Assembly (NCBI GenBank): GCA_016291085.1
Contig: JAEEVW010000003.1
Location: 1 to 64,000 of the forward strand
Source: Prevotella sp.
GTDB lineage: Bacteria; Bacteroidota; Bacteroidia; Bacteroidales; Bacteroidaceae
Direction of reading: 5' to 3'
DNA length: 64,000 nt
The notes beneath the pieces were generated by a model that did no database searches, was not told the origin of the DNA, and saw only the letters and a list, made by a program, of their open reading frames with translations. The number at the start of each line of letters is the position of its first letter. Positions within the stretch are counted from its first letter, which is position 1. Position numbers and translations under genes: made by a program. Shown one piece after another: positions 53,052 through 61,291 of this stretch.

Positions 53052-54530
53052 TTACGTGAACCACTCTTCGCCGTGACGTTCATGACAATAGGACGTTCCA
53101 TCGAAACAGTGTGTGCAGACACGTTCTTTGGGCAGTCCAATGGACTCTATCAGGTCCTCTAACGTAGCGAACTTCACGCTGGTCAGGCCTAAGCGACGGG
53201 CAATCTCGTTGACCATCCGCTGATATTCAGGGGTTCCTGTTTGGGAGTACTTGTCCAGGTTCTTTTTGTCGTCGCCCTCGAAGTCTTTGATGATACGGCG
53301 CGTAATCAGTTCCAAGTCGCTCTTTGACGAGGTGAAGCCAATAAACGGACAGCCATAGACCAATGGAGGGCAGGATATGCGCACATGCACTTCCTTGGCA
53401 CCGTTCTCGAAGAAGGTGCGCACGTTGTCGCGCAACTGGGTACCACGCACGATAGAGTCGTCGCAGAACACAATGCGCTGGTCTTTCAAAATGGCAGGAT
53501 TAGGAATGAGTTTCATCTTGGCCACCAAGTCACGACGATTCTGGTTGCCTGGGGTAAACGAACGCGGCCATGTGGGGGTATACTTCACCACAGCACGCTT
53601 GTAGGGAATCTTCTTGCCCTCCGAATAACCCAGTGCCATACCTACGCCCGAATCGGGAATACCACACACCAGGTCAGCCTCTACGTCCTGGTCCTTTTCG
53701 CCCATCAGACGGCCGTTCTTCTCGCGTACATATTCTGTATTAACACCCTCGTAGTCGCTCGTTGGGAAACCATAGTAAACCCACAAGAACGAGCATATCT
53801 GACAGCGTGTCAAGGGTTTCTGCAGTACTTCTATGCCATCAGCTTTTATCTTGACGATCTCACCGGGTCCTACGTCGCGCAATATCTTGTAGTTCAGATT
53901 GGGGAAACTCGTCGTCTCGCTCGACACAGCGTAGGCCTCAATCAGTTCGTCAGTGCCTATAGGCGACAGACGGTGCACCTTCTTGTGTCCCATGACGATA
54001 GGGGTGCGTCCCAGGAAATCGCGGGCAGCAATGATACCATCCTCCGTCAGAATGAGCATCGAGCACGAACCTTCAATCTTCTGATACACTTTGTTGATGC
54101 CCTCCACAAACGTGTCTCCCATATTGATGAGCAGGGCAACCAGCTCTGTTTGATTGATGTTGTTAGCCGACATTTCGCTCAGGTGCATACGCTGTTTCAG
54201 CAGTTCTTCGGCTATCTCGCGCAGGTTGTTGATTTTAGCTACCGTCACGACGGCATAGCGCCCCAAGTGTGAATTGACAATAATGGGCTGAGGGTCGGTA
54301 TCGCTGATGACGCCCAATCCCTGATGTCCCTTAAACGAGTCGAGTTCATCCTCAAAGCGCGAGCGGAAATAGTTGCGTTCCAACGAGTGGATAGAACGGT
54401 GAAAACCGCTTTCCTTGTCGAAAGTCACCATTCCTGCGCGTTTTGTACCTAAGTGTGAGTTGTAGTCTGTACCGTAAAACAAATCGTTTACGCAATCCTG
54501 TTTCGAGATCGTGCCAAAAAAGCCACCCAT
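53052..54530 (-). CDS. PurF-like amidophosphoribosyltransferase paralogue with Gly in place of the catalytic Cys
   Basis: 492 residues. The glutaminase-type N-domain starts MGGFFGTISKQDC, so the position of the N-terminal nucleophile Cys of PurF is Gly. The PRPP-binding motif is intact (IVFCDDSIVRGTQLRDNV) and a C-terminal CTHCFDGTSYCH cluster is present. This MGGFFGT variant is a recurrent Bacteroidetes protein. It cannot use glutamine by the standard mechanism, so it may use free ammonia or do a different reaction. Confidence 0.88.
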   Translation of the reverse strand: MGGFFGTISKQDCVNDLFYGTDYNSHLGTKRAGMVTFDKESGFHRSIHSLERNYFRSRFEDELDSFKGHQGLGVISDTDPQPIIVNSHLGRYAVVTVAKINNLREIAEELLKQRMHLSEMSANNINQTELVALLINMGDTFVEGINKVYQKIEGSCSMLILTEDGIIAARDFLGRTPIVMGHKKVHRLSPIGTDELIEAYAVSSETTSFPNLNYKILRDVGPGEIVKIKADGIEVLQKPLTRCQICSFLWVYYGFPTSDYEGVNTEYVREKNGRLMGEKDQDVEADLVCGIPDSGVGMALGYSEGKKIPYKRAVVKYTPTWPRSFTPGNQNRRDLVAKMKLIPNPAILKDQRIVFCDDSIVRGTQLRDNVRTFFENGAKEVHVRISCPPLVYGCPFIGFTSSKSDLELITRRIIKDFEGDDKKNLDKYSQTGTPEYQRMVNEIARRLGLTSVKFATLEDLIESIGLPKERVCTHCFDGTSYCHERHGEEWFT

Positions 54531-54661
54531 AACGTTCTTTTTACCTTAATTATATTAATGATGTCTCATTTAGGCCTGCAAAATTACAAAAACTATGGGA
54601 AAACGCAAAACGATTGCCTGTTTTTTTTCTGCCTGCCTACGATTAATTGTCCTACAACAAG

Positions 54662-56191
54662 TCATTTCAGCACCTGCGTGATGCCTTGTTCCCTATGATT
54701 GATGCGCACCTCGATGCCGAATTTCTCGTGGATGTGCTCGGCCAGATGCTGGGCACTATACACGCTACGGTGCTGTCCACCCGTACATCCGAAACAGAAC
54801 ATCAGGCTGGTGAAACCGCGCTGTATATAACGCCTTACGTGGGCATCGGCCAGCTTATAAACGCTATCGAGGAAAGTGAGTATCTCGCCGTCGTCCTCTA
54901 GGAATCGGATAACGGGCTCGTCCAGTCCTGTCAGTTTCTTGTAAGGCTCGTAACGGCCGGGATTATGCGTTGAACGACAGTCGAACACATAGCCTCCACC
55001 ATTGCCCGACTCGTCCTCGGGAATGCCCTTGCCAAACGAGAAGCTGAACACCCTGACCACCAAAGGGCCCTGCGCATCGTACTTCGAGAATGTTGCCGGA
55101 CCGTCCTGCGGATGGGGCTTATAGGGGTTGTTGTCCGTCGTCCTGTATCCGTCGGCACGTGCTGCAGTCACTTGTACCTGCTGGAATTTGGGCATCTCTG
55201 TCAACTGTTCCAGCAAATGAACCAGATAGGGATAAGGGAAATTGCGCTCGTTGAGCAGTTCCTTCAGGTTCTGCATGGCTGGCGGTATCGACTCGATGAA
55301 GTGCTGCTTGCGCTCGAAATAGCCTCGGAAACCGTAGGCTCCCAGCACCTGCAACTGACGGAACAGCACAAACAGGCTCAGGCGGTCAACGAAATGGTGC
55401 GGTGAAGGCACCTCAGTATACATCTTCAATGCGTTATAGTATTCGTACACCAGTTCGCGACGCACCTTGTAGGGATACTTGGCAGACGCCTGCCACAGGA
55501 ACGATGCCAGATCGTAATAGTACGGTCCTTTGCGACCACCTTGGAAATCAATGAAATAGGGTTTCCCATCGGCATCCAACATCACGTTTCGAGCCTGGAA
55601 GTCGCGATACAAGAAACATTGCTCGTCATCAGCTGCCGTCAGGTCTTTCGCCAGCAGACGGAAGTCGGCTTCGAGTTTCAACTCGTGGAAATCCAGCTCG
55701 GTGGCCTTCAGGAAACAGTATTTGAAGTAGTTCAGGTCGAACAACACGGAATCGGTATCGAATGAGGGCTGGGGATAGCAGTTCGAGAAGTCGAGTTCGC
55801 GGAAGCCTCGCAACTGGATGTTGGGCAGTTCGCGGATGGTGCGGCGCAGCAGCTCCTGTTCCTTCAGCGTGTAGCGTCCCCCTGCCTCGCGTCCGCCACG
55901 AATGGCGTCAAACAGCGACACAGAGCCCAAATCGGTCTGAATGTAGCGCAACTCGTCGTCGCTCACAGCCAGAATTTTAGGCACGGGCAGCTGGCGCTTG
56001 GTAAAGTGCTGAGCCAAGTACACAAAGGCGTGATTCTCGTCCCTGCTCGTACCCACACAGCCGACCACGCTCTCTCCCGTCGACGAAATCATGCGGAAAT
56101 ACTCGCGGTTGCTGCCGCCACCGGGCAACTTCTCCATTTGCTGGGGTTCCGCCCCACTCCATTGCTTGTATAGTTCTCTTAGCTTCTGCAT
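54662..56191 (-). CDS. fusion of sugar kinase (AmgK-like APH fold) with RapZ C-terminal domain
   Basis: 509 residues. Residues 1-330 form an aminoglycoside-phosphotransferase-type kinase (FLYRDFQARNVMLDADGKPY: catalytic D and N; PYYYDLASFL). Residues 345-509 are a RapZ C-terminal domain (FCFGCTGGQHRSVYSAQHL). The fusion is typical of Bacteroidetes. The kinase part resembles AmgK of cell-wall recycling, and RapZ-C binds GlcN6P in E. coli, so a role in amino-sugar control is plausible. The usual MurU-type neighbour is absent. Confidence 0.88.
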   Translation of the reverse strand: MQKLRELYKQWSGAEPQQMEKLPGGGSNREYFRMISSTGESVVGCVGTSRDENHAFVYLAQHFTKRQLPVPKILAVSDDELRYIQTDLGSVSLFDAIRGGREAGGRYTLKEQELLRRTIRELPNIQLRGFRELDFSNCYPQPSFDTDSVLFDLNYFKYCFLKATELDFHELKLEADFRLLAKDLTAADDEQCFLYRDFQARNVMLDADGKPYFIDFQGGRKGPYYYDLASFLWQASAKYPYKVRRELVYEYYNALKMYTEVPSPHHFVDRLSLFVLFRQLQVLGAYGFRGYFERKQHFIESIPPAMQNLKELLNERNFPYPYLVHLLEQLTEMPKFQQVQVTAARADGYRTTDNNPYKPHPQDGPATFSKYDAQGPLVVRVFSFSFGKGIPEDESGNGGGYVFDCRSTHNPGRYEPYKKLTGLDEPVIRFLEDDGEILTFLDSVYKLADAHVRRYIQRGFTSLMFCFGCTGGQHRSVYSAQHLAEHIHEKFGIEVRINHREQGITQVLK

Positions 56192-56200
56192 AGTACCTTA

Positions 56201-56905
56201 TTATAATATGGCCATCAGCTCCGCCAGACTCGTCACTTCGTAGTCAACGGACTCCGTAGCCGGATATTCTGGGAATCGGTTGAAATAGGCAACGTCCAGT
56301 CCTGCCCGCTTGGCACCCAGGATGTCTGTCTGCAGGTTGTCGCCAATCATCAACGTCGTCTCCTTCTGGGCCCCCGTCTGGCGCAGGGCATAGTCGAAAA
56401 ACGCCTGCGAAGGCTTATTGGCTCCTGCATCCTCGCTGAGCACGATAGTATCGAAATAATCCGTCAGTCCGCAGGCACGCAGTTTCTTGTACTGCACCTC
56501 GTGGAAACCGTTCGAACACATGTGCATCCTGTAGCCCTGCTCACGCAGATAATCCATCAGTTCGCGGGCACCGTCCACCAGTCCTGGCTTCGACGAACAA
56601 AAGTCCAGGAACCGGTCGCTGGCCTCCAGGCACAGCTGCTCCGTAGGCTCCAAACCTTCGCCAAAGCTCAGCGGACGACGGAAACGTTCCACAATCAGGT
56701 AGTCGCGCGTGATTTCACCCTTCGAATAGCGCGTCCACAGGTCGATGTTCGCTTTCCAATACTCGTCGTAGAACAGCTGTGCATCAGCAAACCACCGTCC
56801 CAACTGCATGGCGTCGAACAACTCGCTCAGCGCTATCACGGCATTGCCGTGCGTGTCGTAGAGCGTATCGTCGAAATCGATAAACAGATCGGTGTAACGT
56901 TTCAT
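56201..56905 (-). CDS. HAD-superfamily nucleotidase (YjjG-like)
   Basis: 234 residues from ATG 56905. Motif I FIDFDDTLYDT (D10, D12), motif II MCSNGF, motif III Lys in AGANKPSQAFF, motif IV IGDNLQTDILGA. It resembles YjjG, which removes phosphate from non-canonical nucleotides. A -7 box TACCTTTG (56920-56913) lies 7 nt ahead of the ATG. The long reading to 57436 runs through the divergent gene and is rejected. Confidence 0.9.
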   Translation of the reverse strand: MKRYTDLFIDFDDTLYDTHGNAVIALSELFDAMQLGRWFADAQLFYDEYWKANIDLWTRYSKGEITRDYLIVERFRRPLSFGEGLEPTEQLCLEASDRFLDFCSSKPGLVDGARELMDYLREQGYRMHMCSNGFHEVQYKKLRACGLTDYFDTIVLSEDAGANKPSQAFFDYALRQTGAQKETTLMIGDNLQTDILGAKRAGLDVAYFNRFPEYPATESVDYEVTSLAELMAIL

Positions 56906-56950
56906 TCTGACTGCAAAGGTAGTGCAAATCGAAGGAATTTCCAAATTTAT

Positions 56951-56982
56951 TTTGCATTTTCGAAGGAAAATGCCTACTTTTG
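56951..56982 (+). promoter_or_regulatory. promoter of the B3/4-domain gene
   Basis: TTTG (56951-56954), 20 bp, TACTTTTG (56975-56982). ATG 56987 lies only 4 nt beyond, a likely leaderless mRNA. Confidence 0.65.
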
Positions 56983-56986
56983 CAGC

Positions 56987-57649
56987 ATGAAAGTCATCGT
57001 ATCCAACGAAATAGCAAGCGTCTGCCCCGTCTTTGTCGGTGCCTGCGTCGAGGCAGAAGTGGTCAACACGCCCTATTGTGAACCGCTGTGGCAGGAAATT
57101 CATGCGCTTGGCGAACACTATCGCGCCACGCTGACCACTGAGTCGCTGAAAGACATGAGTAGCATTGCCGCCACCCGCGCCGTCTACAAGGCATGCGGAA
57201 AAGACCCCTCGCGCTACCGTCCAGCCTCCGAGGCACTCATCCGACGCATGCTGCAGGGCAAAGATCTCTATCAGATCGACACCCTCGTCGACCTCATCAA
57301 TCTGGCGTCCATCGCCTATGGCTACAGCATTGGTGGCTTTGATGCCGACAAGTTTGTGGGTGACACGCTGACGCTGGGCATCGGGCGCGAAGGCGAGCCC
57401 TACGAAGGCATCGGACGCGGCATGATCAACATTCACGGACTACCCGTCTACCGCGATGCTCAAGGCGGTGTGGGCACTCCCACCAGCGACAACGAGCGCA
57501 CCAAGATTGACATCAACACGCGCCATCTGCTCGTCCTCATCAACGGCTACGACGGCAATCGCGAAAAAGTTGCCGAGAACGCCCAATACATCTTGGACCT
57601 GCTCAGCAAATACTGCCAGTGCACTGGTGGGAAGTATACCTTATATTAA
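56987..57649 (+). CDS. B3/4-domain protein (phenylalanyl-tRNA synthetase beta-like editing fold)
   Basis: 220 residues. RYRPASEALIRRMLQGKDLY and VLINGYDGNREKVAENAQYI are typical of the free-standing B3/4 family. These proteins are thought to hydrolyse mischarged aminoacyl-tRNA; no substrate is shown here. ATG 56987 follows the promoter by 4 nt. The long reading from 56501 is a shadow over the HAD gene. Confidence 0.85.
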   Translation: MKVIVSNEIASVCPVFVGACVEAEVVNTPYCEPLWQEIHALGEHYRATLTTESLKDMSSIAATRAVYKACGKDPSRYRPASEALIRRMLQGKDLYQIDTLVDLINLASIAYGYSIGGFDADKFVGDTLTLGIGREGEPYEGIGRGMINIHGLPVYRDAQGGVGTPTSDNERTKIDINTRHLLVLINGYDGNREKVAENAQYILDLLSKYCQCTGGKYTLY

Positions 57650-57988
57650 TTATACAAACTCTATCCTACGGATGGTTAATATACAGATTACTATAATGCA
57701 GACGATTAAAGTTGCAATCGACAGGAGTATCGCCTTCCAGAAGTTATCTTCAACATACCAGATATACAGCCAGAAGGGGGCTACAATACTAATAAACCCT
57801 GCACAAAAGCAATAATAGAACTTGATGGGTTCCCGTTTCGGACGTAATGCTCTGTTACAATTGGGGCACTGAATGGTGTGAATAGTCCCTTTCAGGAAAT
57901 ACTCCGATATCTGCCGTATCCCTATCTTCGTGTCACAATGAGGGCATACGGCTTGGTCGTGACTTAGTAATGTTGATAATAGTTTCAT
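57650..57988 (-). CDS. small zinc-finger membrane protein (CxxC-20-CxxC type)
   Basis: 112 residues. CPHC and CPNC lie about 24 residues apart (residues 15-42), followed by two membrane segments (FYYCFCAGFISIVAPFWLYI; LLSIATLIVCIIVICILTI). It resembles the TIGR04104-like family. Function unknown. It lies 7 bp downstream of the 57996 gene, so it is co-transcribed. Confidence 0.75.
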   Translation of the reverse strand: MKLLSTLLSHDQAVCPHCDTKIGIRQISEYFLKGTIHTIQCPNCNRALRPKREPIKFYYCFCAGFISIVAPFWLYIWYVEDNFWKAILLSIATLIVCIIVICILTIRRIEFV

Positions 57989-57995
57989 TTGCTGT

Positions 57996-58475
57996 CTATT
58001 TCTTTATCAGAGAGTTAAGCAAATCGCAGATTTCTTGGGGTGTTTTTGAGAGGCCGCTTACATAGACCTCGTAGGGATAGCCCTGAAGGGCGGCTTTAAA
58101 GCGTCGTTTGCGATCTTCAGCTAAATTTCCTTTATGAGCTTCCCACGTGTCCTCCTTATAGCGTATACCAATAAATGTACGACCTTTGAACTTGTCGACG
58201 TAGAAAGATTCAACACCCGAGAGTCTGACAACCCATTCCTCCTGAGTCTTTACAATCAGAGACATATCGGTAATAACGAGGCGTGTCCAGCGTCCTAAAT
58301 AGAAGAAATAGAGGCAATACAATACCATCAGGCCGACGAGATGAATAATTGTTTCTAAAACCTTATGATCTGAACCAGCAATAAAGATTCCCAACATAAC
58401 AGCAATGTATGCTGCTGTTATCAAGAATACGATAATCAATCTTTTAATGGATACGGTTATTTTTATTTCTTCCAT
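57996..58475 (-). CDS. membrane protein with a PH-like domain (STM3941-like)
   Basis: 159 residues. Two membrane segments (VFLITAAYIAVMLGIFIAG; HLVGLMVLYCLYFFYLG) are followed by a PH-like cytoplasmic part (RLSGVESFYVDKFKGRTFIG). The likeness to the STM3941 family is tentative. It is co-transcribed with the zinc-finger gene at 57650. Confidence 0.6.
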   Translation of the reverse strand: MEEIKITVSIKRLIIVFLITAAYIAVMLGIFIAGSDHKVLETIIHLVGLMVLYCLYFFYLGRWTRLVITDMSLIVKTQEEWVVRLSGVESFYVDKFKGRTFIGIRYKEDTWEAHKGNLAEDRKRRFKAALQGYPYEVYVSGLSKTPQEICDLLNSLIKK

Positions 58476-58538
58476 AATCTTTATTCATTTATATTTAATA
58501 CATTTAAGTCGACAGAAAGTCGAACAATTTAACAAATA

Positions 58539-58748
58539 TTATTCATCTCTATATTCGAGGATATCGCCTGGCTGGCAACCCAGCTCTCGGCAGATGGCCT
58601 CGAGGGTGGTGAAGCGCACGGCCTTGGCCTTGCCAGTCTTCAGAATCGAGAGGTTGGCCAACGTTAGGCCGACTTTTTCAGCCAACTCGCTAAGCGACAT
58701 TTTGCGCTTGGCAAGTTCCACATCTAAGTTTACTACAATTTGTCCCAT
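58539..58748 (-). CDS. small XRE regulator (YozG-type) paired with a DUF2975 protein
   Basis: 69 residues, an HTH core (KMSLSELAEKVGLTLANLSI) with the C-terminal REELGCQPGDILEY-like tail of the YozG family. It follows the DUF2975 gene by 7 bp, the usual partner. It probably represses its own operon through the two TTATCG-N5-CGATA sites (59266-59281, 59332-59348). Confidence 0.9.
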   Translation of the reverse strand: MGQIVVNLDVELAKRKMSLSELAEKVGLTLANLSILKTGKAKAVRFTTLEAICRELGCQPGDILEYRDE

Positions 58749-58755
58749 AGGCCGC

Positions 58756-59238
58756 TTAAATCGTTAAGTCCTGCTCTTCCTTCAGTTTTCGGGCATCCTT
58801 CAGAATCTTGGGAGTAAAGAAGTAGCCGATGATCATCCAGTACAAAGGCCCAACATACAACGTGTGAACCATTCTGGGGAAGTTTTCGACGAACTGGGGC
58901 TCGATGTGATTAAAGACGTTTTTGCTGAAGATGCTGGCCCAACCGAAAAACAATAGTGCCGAAACACCAAACAGATAATACACTCTGATGCACCACTTCG
59001 AATACTGCTTATTAATATAAGTAAGGAAGACCATCAAGAGGAAGATGCAGGAGAAATACGTTCTGGCAATGTTCTCTATCAGATAAATCAGGTTCTGATA
59101 ATAATCATACTGCGTCGTAGCCTCTTGCATTCTACAAACGTCACGATACATGAGCCATCCCACATACACTGCCAAAATCAGCAGACATCCCATTGTAAAA
59201 AGGTTCTCTCCCTTGCTAAAAAACTTTTTTAATTCCAT
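58756..59238 (-). CDS. DUF2975 membrane protein
   Basis: 160 residues with four membrane segments (FTMGCLLILAVYVGWLMY; TYFSCIFLLMVFLTYI; YYLFGVSALLFFGWASIF; LYVGPLYWMIIGYFF). DUF2975 genes typically precede a small XRE gene, as here. The role is unknown, perhaps sensing at the membrane. Confidence 0.88.
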   Translation of the reverse strand: MELKKFFSKGENLFTMGCLLILAVYVGWLMYRDVCRMQEATTQYDYYQNLIYLIENIARTYFSCIFLLMVFLTYINKQYSKWCIRVYYLFGVSALLFFGWASIFSKNVFNHIEPQFVENFPRMVHTLYVGPLYWMIIGYFFTPKILKDARKLKEEQDLTI

Positions 59239-59265
59239 AATCTTTTATTGTTTTATTTTGTTTAT

Positions 59266-59348
59266 TTATCGTTTTTCGATATGCAAAAGTAGACATTCTT
59301 TTTGAACCCACCAAACAAAATCGATAAAAACTTATCGTTTTTCGATAA
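59266..59348 (-). promoter_or_regulatory. promoter and two operators of the DUF2975/XRE operon
   Basis: Promoter TTTG (59315-59312), 20 bp, TACTTTTG (59291-59284). It is flanked by two TTATCG-TTTTT-CGATA(A) inverted repeats: 59332-59348 (perfect) and 59266-59281 (one base short). A half-site TCGATAA (59321) lies between. Arrangement suggests looping or blocking repression by the YozG-type protein. Confidence 0.6.
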
Positions 59349-59461
59349 ATTTAACGTTCGTTATATCTTTAACGGCTCCTCCTCTTCAACCGGTAAGCGT
59401 TTTATCATCAGATTACGACAAAATAATGCTGGTTTTCCTTGCATTTCTGCCATTTTTTTTG

Positions 59462-59640
59462 TATCTTTGCATCTTGTAAGGCCAGCGCTTTTTGCTTATA
59501 AAGCAGCGCCAAAAGCCCAAAGCTTTATGTCTTTTGGCGACCGCCGCAAGACATTCGCACGCCCGCCACAAGATATTGCCCCGCCCGCCGCAACAATTTG
59601 CCACGGGCGGGGCAAATTAGTAACATGCCGTCTCGCTCCC
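59462..59640 (+). ncRNA. candidate structured RNA after a plus-strand promoter
   Basis: TATCTTTG (59462-59469) with a near-consensus CTTG 20 bp upstream. Downstream pairings: ATCTTGT (59471-59477) with ACAAGAT (about 59568-59575); an inner GCGCT/AGCGC hairpin; CGCCAAAAG/CTTTTGGCG; and a 12-bp GC-rich stem TTGCCCCGCCCG/CGGGCGGGGCAA. No good ORF covers the region. Confidence 0.35.
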
Positions 59641-59805
59641 TGCAAACCCTAGGTTTAATCCCTGTAACTACGGGGACTTTTCCCCTTTCTCCCCTAGTAT
59701 TTATTGCGAACGTTTCCTATGACTTGTTAAGATAGTCCGAACGACGCAAAGAAAAAAACGGAATAATGCATAGGTTACATAACCGAAAAATAGTCAAAAA
59801 CGCCA

Positions 59806-59894
59806 TTTGCTACCATACTACCATACTTGCTACCATTACGGAAGGCCATTTAAATAAAGGCATCTCGAAAGATTTGTGGTAGCATGGTAGCAAA
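59806..59894. repeat. 18-bp inverted repeat (GCTACCAT type)
   Basis: Arms 59806-59823 and 59877-59894 pair with one mismatch over 18 bp. A further GCTACCAT word lies in the loop at 59829. Confidence 0.7.
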
Positions 59895-59969
59895 ATCACA
59901 AAAAAAAAATTTTTTCAAATTATCGCTTGAACGCCAACAACCCTGCCTTTAATGTTACAAACTACCAAA

Positions 59970-60053
59970 CATCGACGCAGTTTTATCATCCATTGTCGCA
60001 GTTTTAGTATCCATTGGCGCCGTTTTATCGTCCATCGACGCAGTTTTAACTTT
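59970..60053. repeat. 4 x 21-bp tandem repeat (CATCGACGCAGTTTTATCATC type)
   Basis: Four 21-bp units differing at a few bases, at 59970, 59991, 60012 and 60033. 21 bp is two helical turns. Read on the minus strand they encode a 7-residue repeat MDDKTAS/MDTKTAT in a 38-codon frame that ends at a stop, possibly a gene remnant. Confidence 0.75.
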
Positions 60054-60151
60054 ACACGGCACCTCCCAACCCTTTAGAACGTACTAAACGACTCTTTTGG
60101 AAGTACCGCACGATCTTTCTTTGCGTGGTTTGAGTATGAGGATTGGTGTGA

Positions 60152-60209
60152 GGCTTGAACCCTAAGGCTTCGTGGTTTGAACCCTAAGGCTTCGTGGCTT
60201 GAACCCTAA
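60152..60209. repeat. 22-bp tandem repeat ending in GAACCCTAA
   Basis: Two full units GGCTTCGTGGTTTGAACCCTAA (60166-60187 and 60188-60209, one mismatch) and a partial one (60152-60165). Confidence 0.7.
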
Positions 60210-60286
60210 TCCTTCAAGACCATAAATAGATGATTAAAAGAAATCCTTGATCATCAGTTTTTTATAAAAACACAAGGTTTTAGTGA

Positions 60287-60320
60287 TAAAGGCACCGCCC
60301 TGAAACGGGGCAGTGCCTTA
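60287..60320. terminator. hairpin AAGGCAC-type, probable terminator of the 60478 gene
   Basis: AAGGCACCGCCC/GGGGCAGTGCCTT paired with one mismatch; weak T-run on the minus strand. Confidence 0.45.
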
Positions 60321-60477
60321 TAGATGTTCAGTTTTCAAAGTGGATCACTGAGAACCGTCCCAAAATTTCAGAGCGCAAAATTAGAGTCCCAAAATTTCAG
60401 AAGTCTTCTTGAGCATATGCACAGATGCACATGATGTTCATCAGAGTCAGATATAATTGTTTCTTCATACCTTCTAT

Positions 60478-61107
60478 TTATTTTTGTGAAACTTTGTAGG
60501 TTGAGCCCGACTCAGTGACAATAATCGTCACACCCTTATTATTTGATGTTACCTCTTGGCCTTTCAGGTTGTAGTAGCGTACTTTTCCTAATTTGTTTGA
60601 AAGTGCTGCCTGCTTAATAGCTGATGGCTCATTATATTCTTCTATATTGTGGAAAAGAAAATAAGGGCTTTTAGATTGGTAATAATCAAGTTTCCCCTCA
60701 TCCACCAATAGTTTTACTTTCCATATATTGATTCCTTCCAAACCGGTAGAAGAGTTAGAATAATTAATTTCCCCTCTTATATGAATGTATTCTAATTGTG
60801 GGTTATTTTGGAATCTGTGGGATATTTCGAAAGTGGGTGGAAGTGATACGCTTGTCAATTCAACACAGTTATGAAATATACTTCTTGTCCAACCGCTTGT
60901 GACTTCCCTTTGCAGTCCGTTTACAGTTACGTAGTCGGGGACATAGATATCACCCTTATAGTATTCACCATCGGGTAGAGGACACAATGACACAGCATAA
61001 TCATTATAATGATAATACAGACCATCTATCATAATATATCCTTCATCCTGTGCCGTTGCAGCAAGGGCGAATAGTATAAAACAGCATAATGATAATAGTT
61101 TCTTCAT
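60478..61107 (-). CDS. small secreted protein with a BspA-like leucine-rich-repeat segment
   Basis: 209 residues from ATG 61107. Signal peptide (KKLLSLCCFILFALAATA), then a BspA-like repeat (IFHNCVELTSVSLPPTFE) and a C-terminal YNLKGQEVTSNNKGVTIIVT resembling a T9SS sorting domain of Bacteroidetes. The protein is probably exported to the cell surface. The long reading from 61176 is rejected because it lacks a signal peptide at the start. Function unknown. Confidence 0.7.
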   Translation of the reverse strand: MKKLLSLCCFILFALAATAQDEGYIMIDGLYYHYNDYAVSLCPLPDGEYYKGDIYVPDYVTVNGLQREVTSGWTRSIFHNCVELTSVSLPPTFEISHRFQNNPQLEYIHIRGEINYSNSSTGLEGINIWKVKLLVDEGKLDYYQSKSPYFLFHNIEEYNEPSAIKQAALSNKLGKVRYYNLKGQEVTSNNKGVTIIVTESGSTYKVSQK

Positions 61108-61291
61108 ATCTATCTCGTTTTTATTTTGTTTCGTTTTCAAATCCTCGCGGCCAGTCGCAGGAGGCGAGGGATTCAATTATGAAATAAACAACTTTCTTAC
61201 TGCTTTGTCCTACACGTAGGACCTTGCAATGAGAATGAGAATAATCCGTTTAATCAGTTCAATCTGTGCCCGTAATATATGCTCCATATAA

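Noticed and set aside
56501..57649. Long reading of the B3/4 gene from 56501
   Set aside because: The promoter at 56951-56982 lies inside it and the HAD gene occupies the opposite strand; start set to 56987.
59970..60209. Possible CRISPR array
   Set aside because: Units are contiguous 21- or 22-bp tandem repeats without unique spacers, and no cas genes are present.
60152..60209. Telomere-like TTAGGG words
   Set aside because: Only because the 22-bp unit happens to contain CCCTAA; no array of the hexamer exists.
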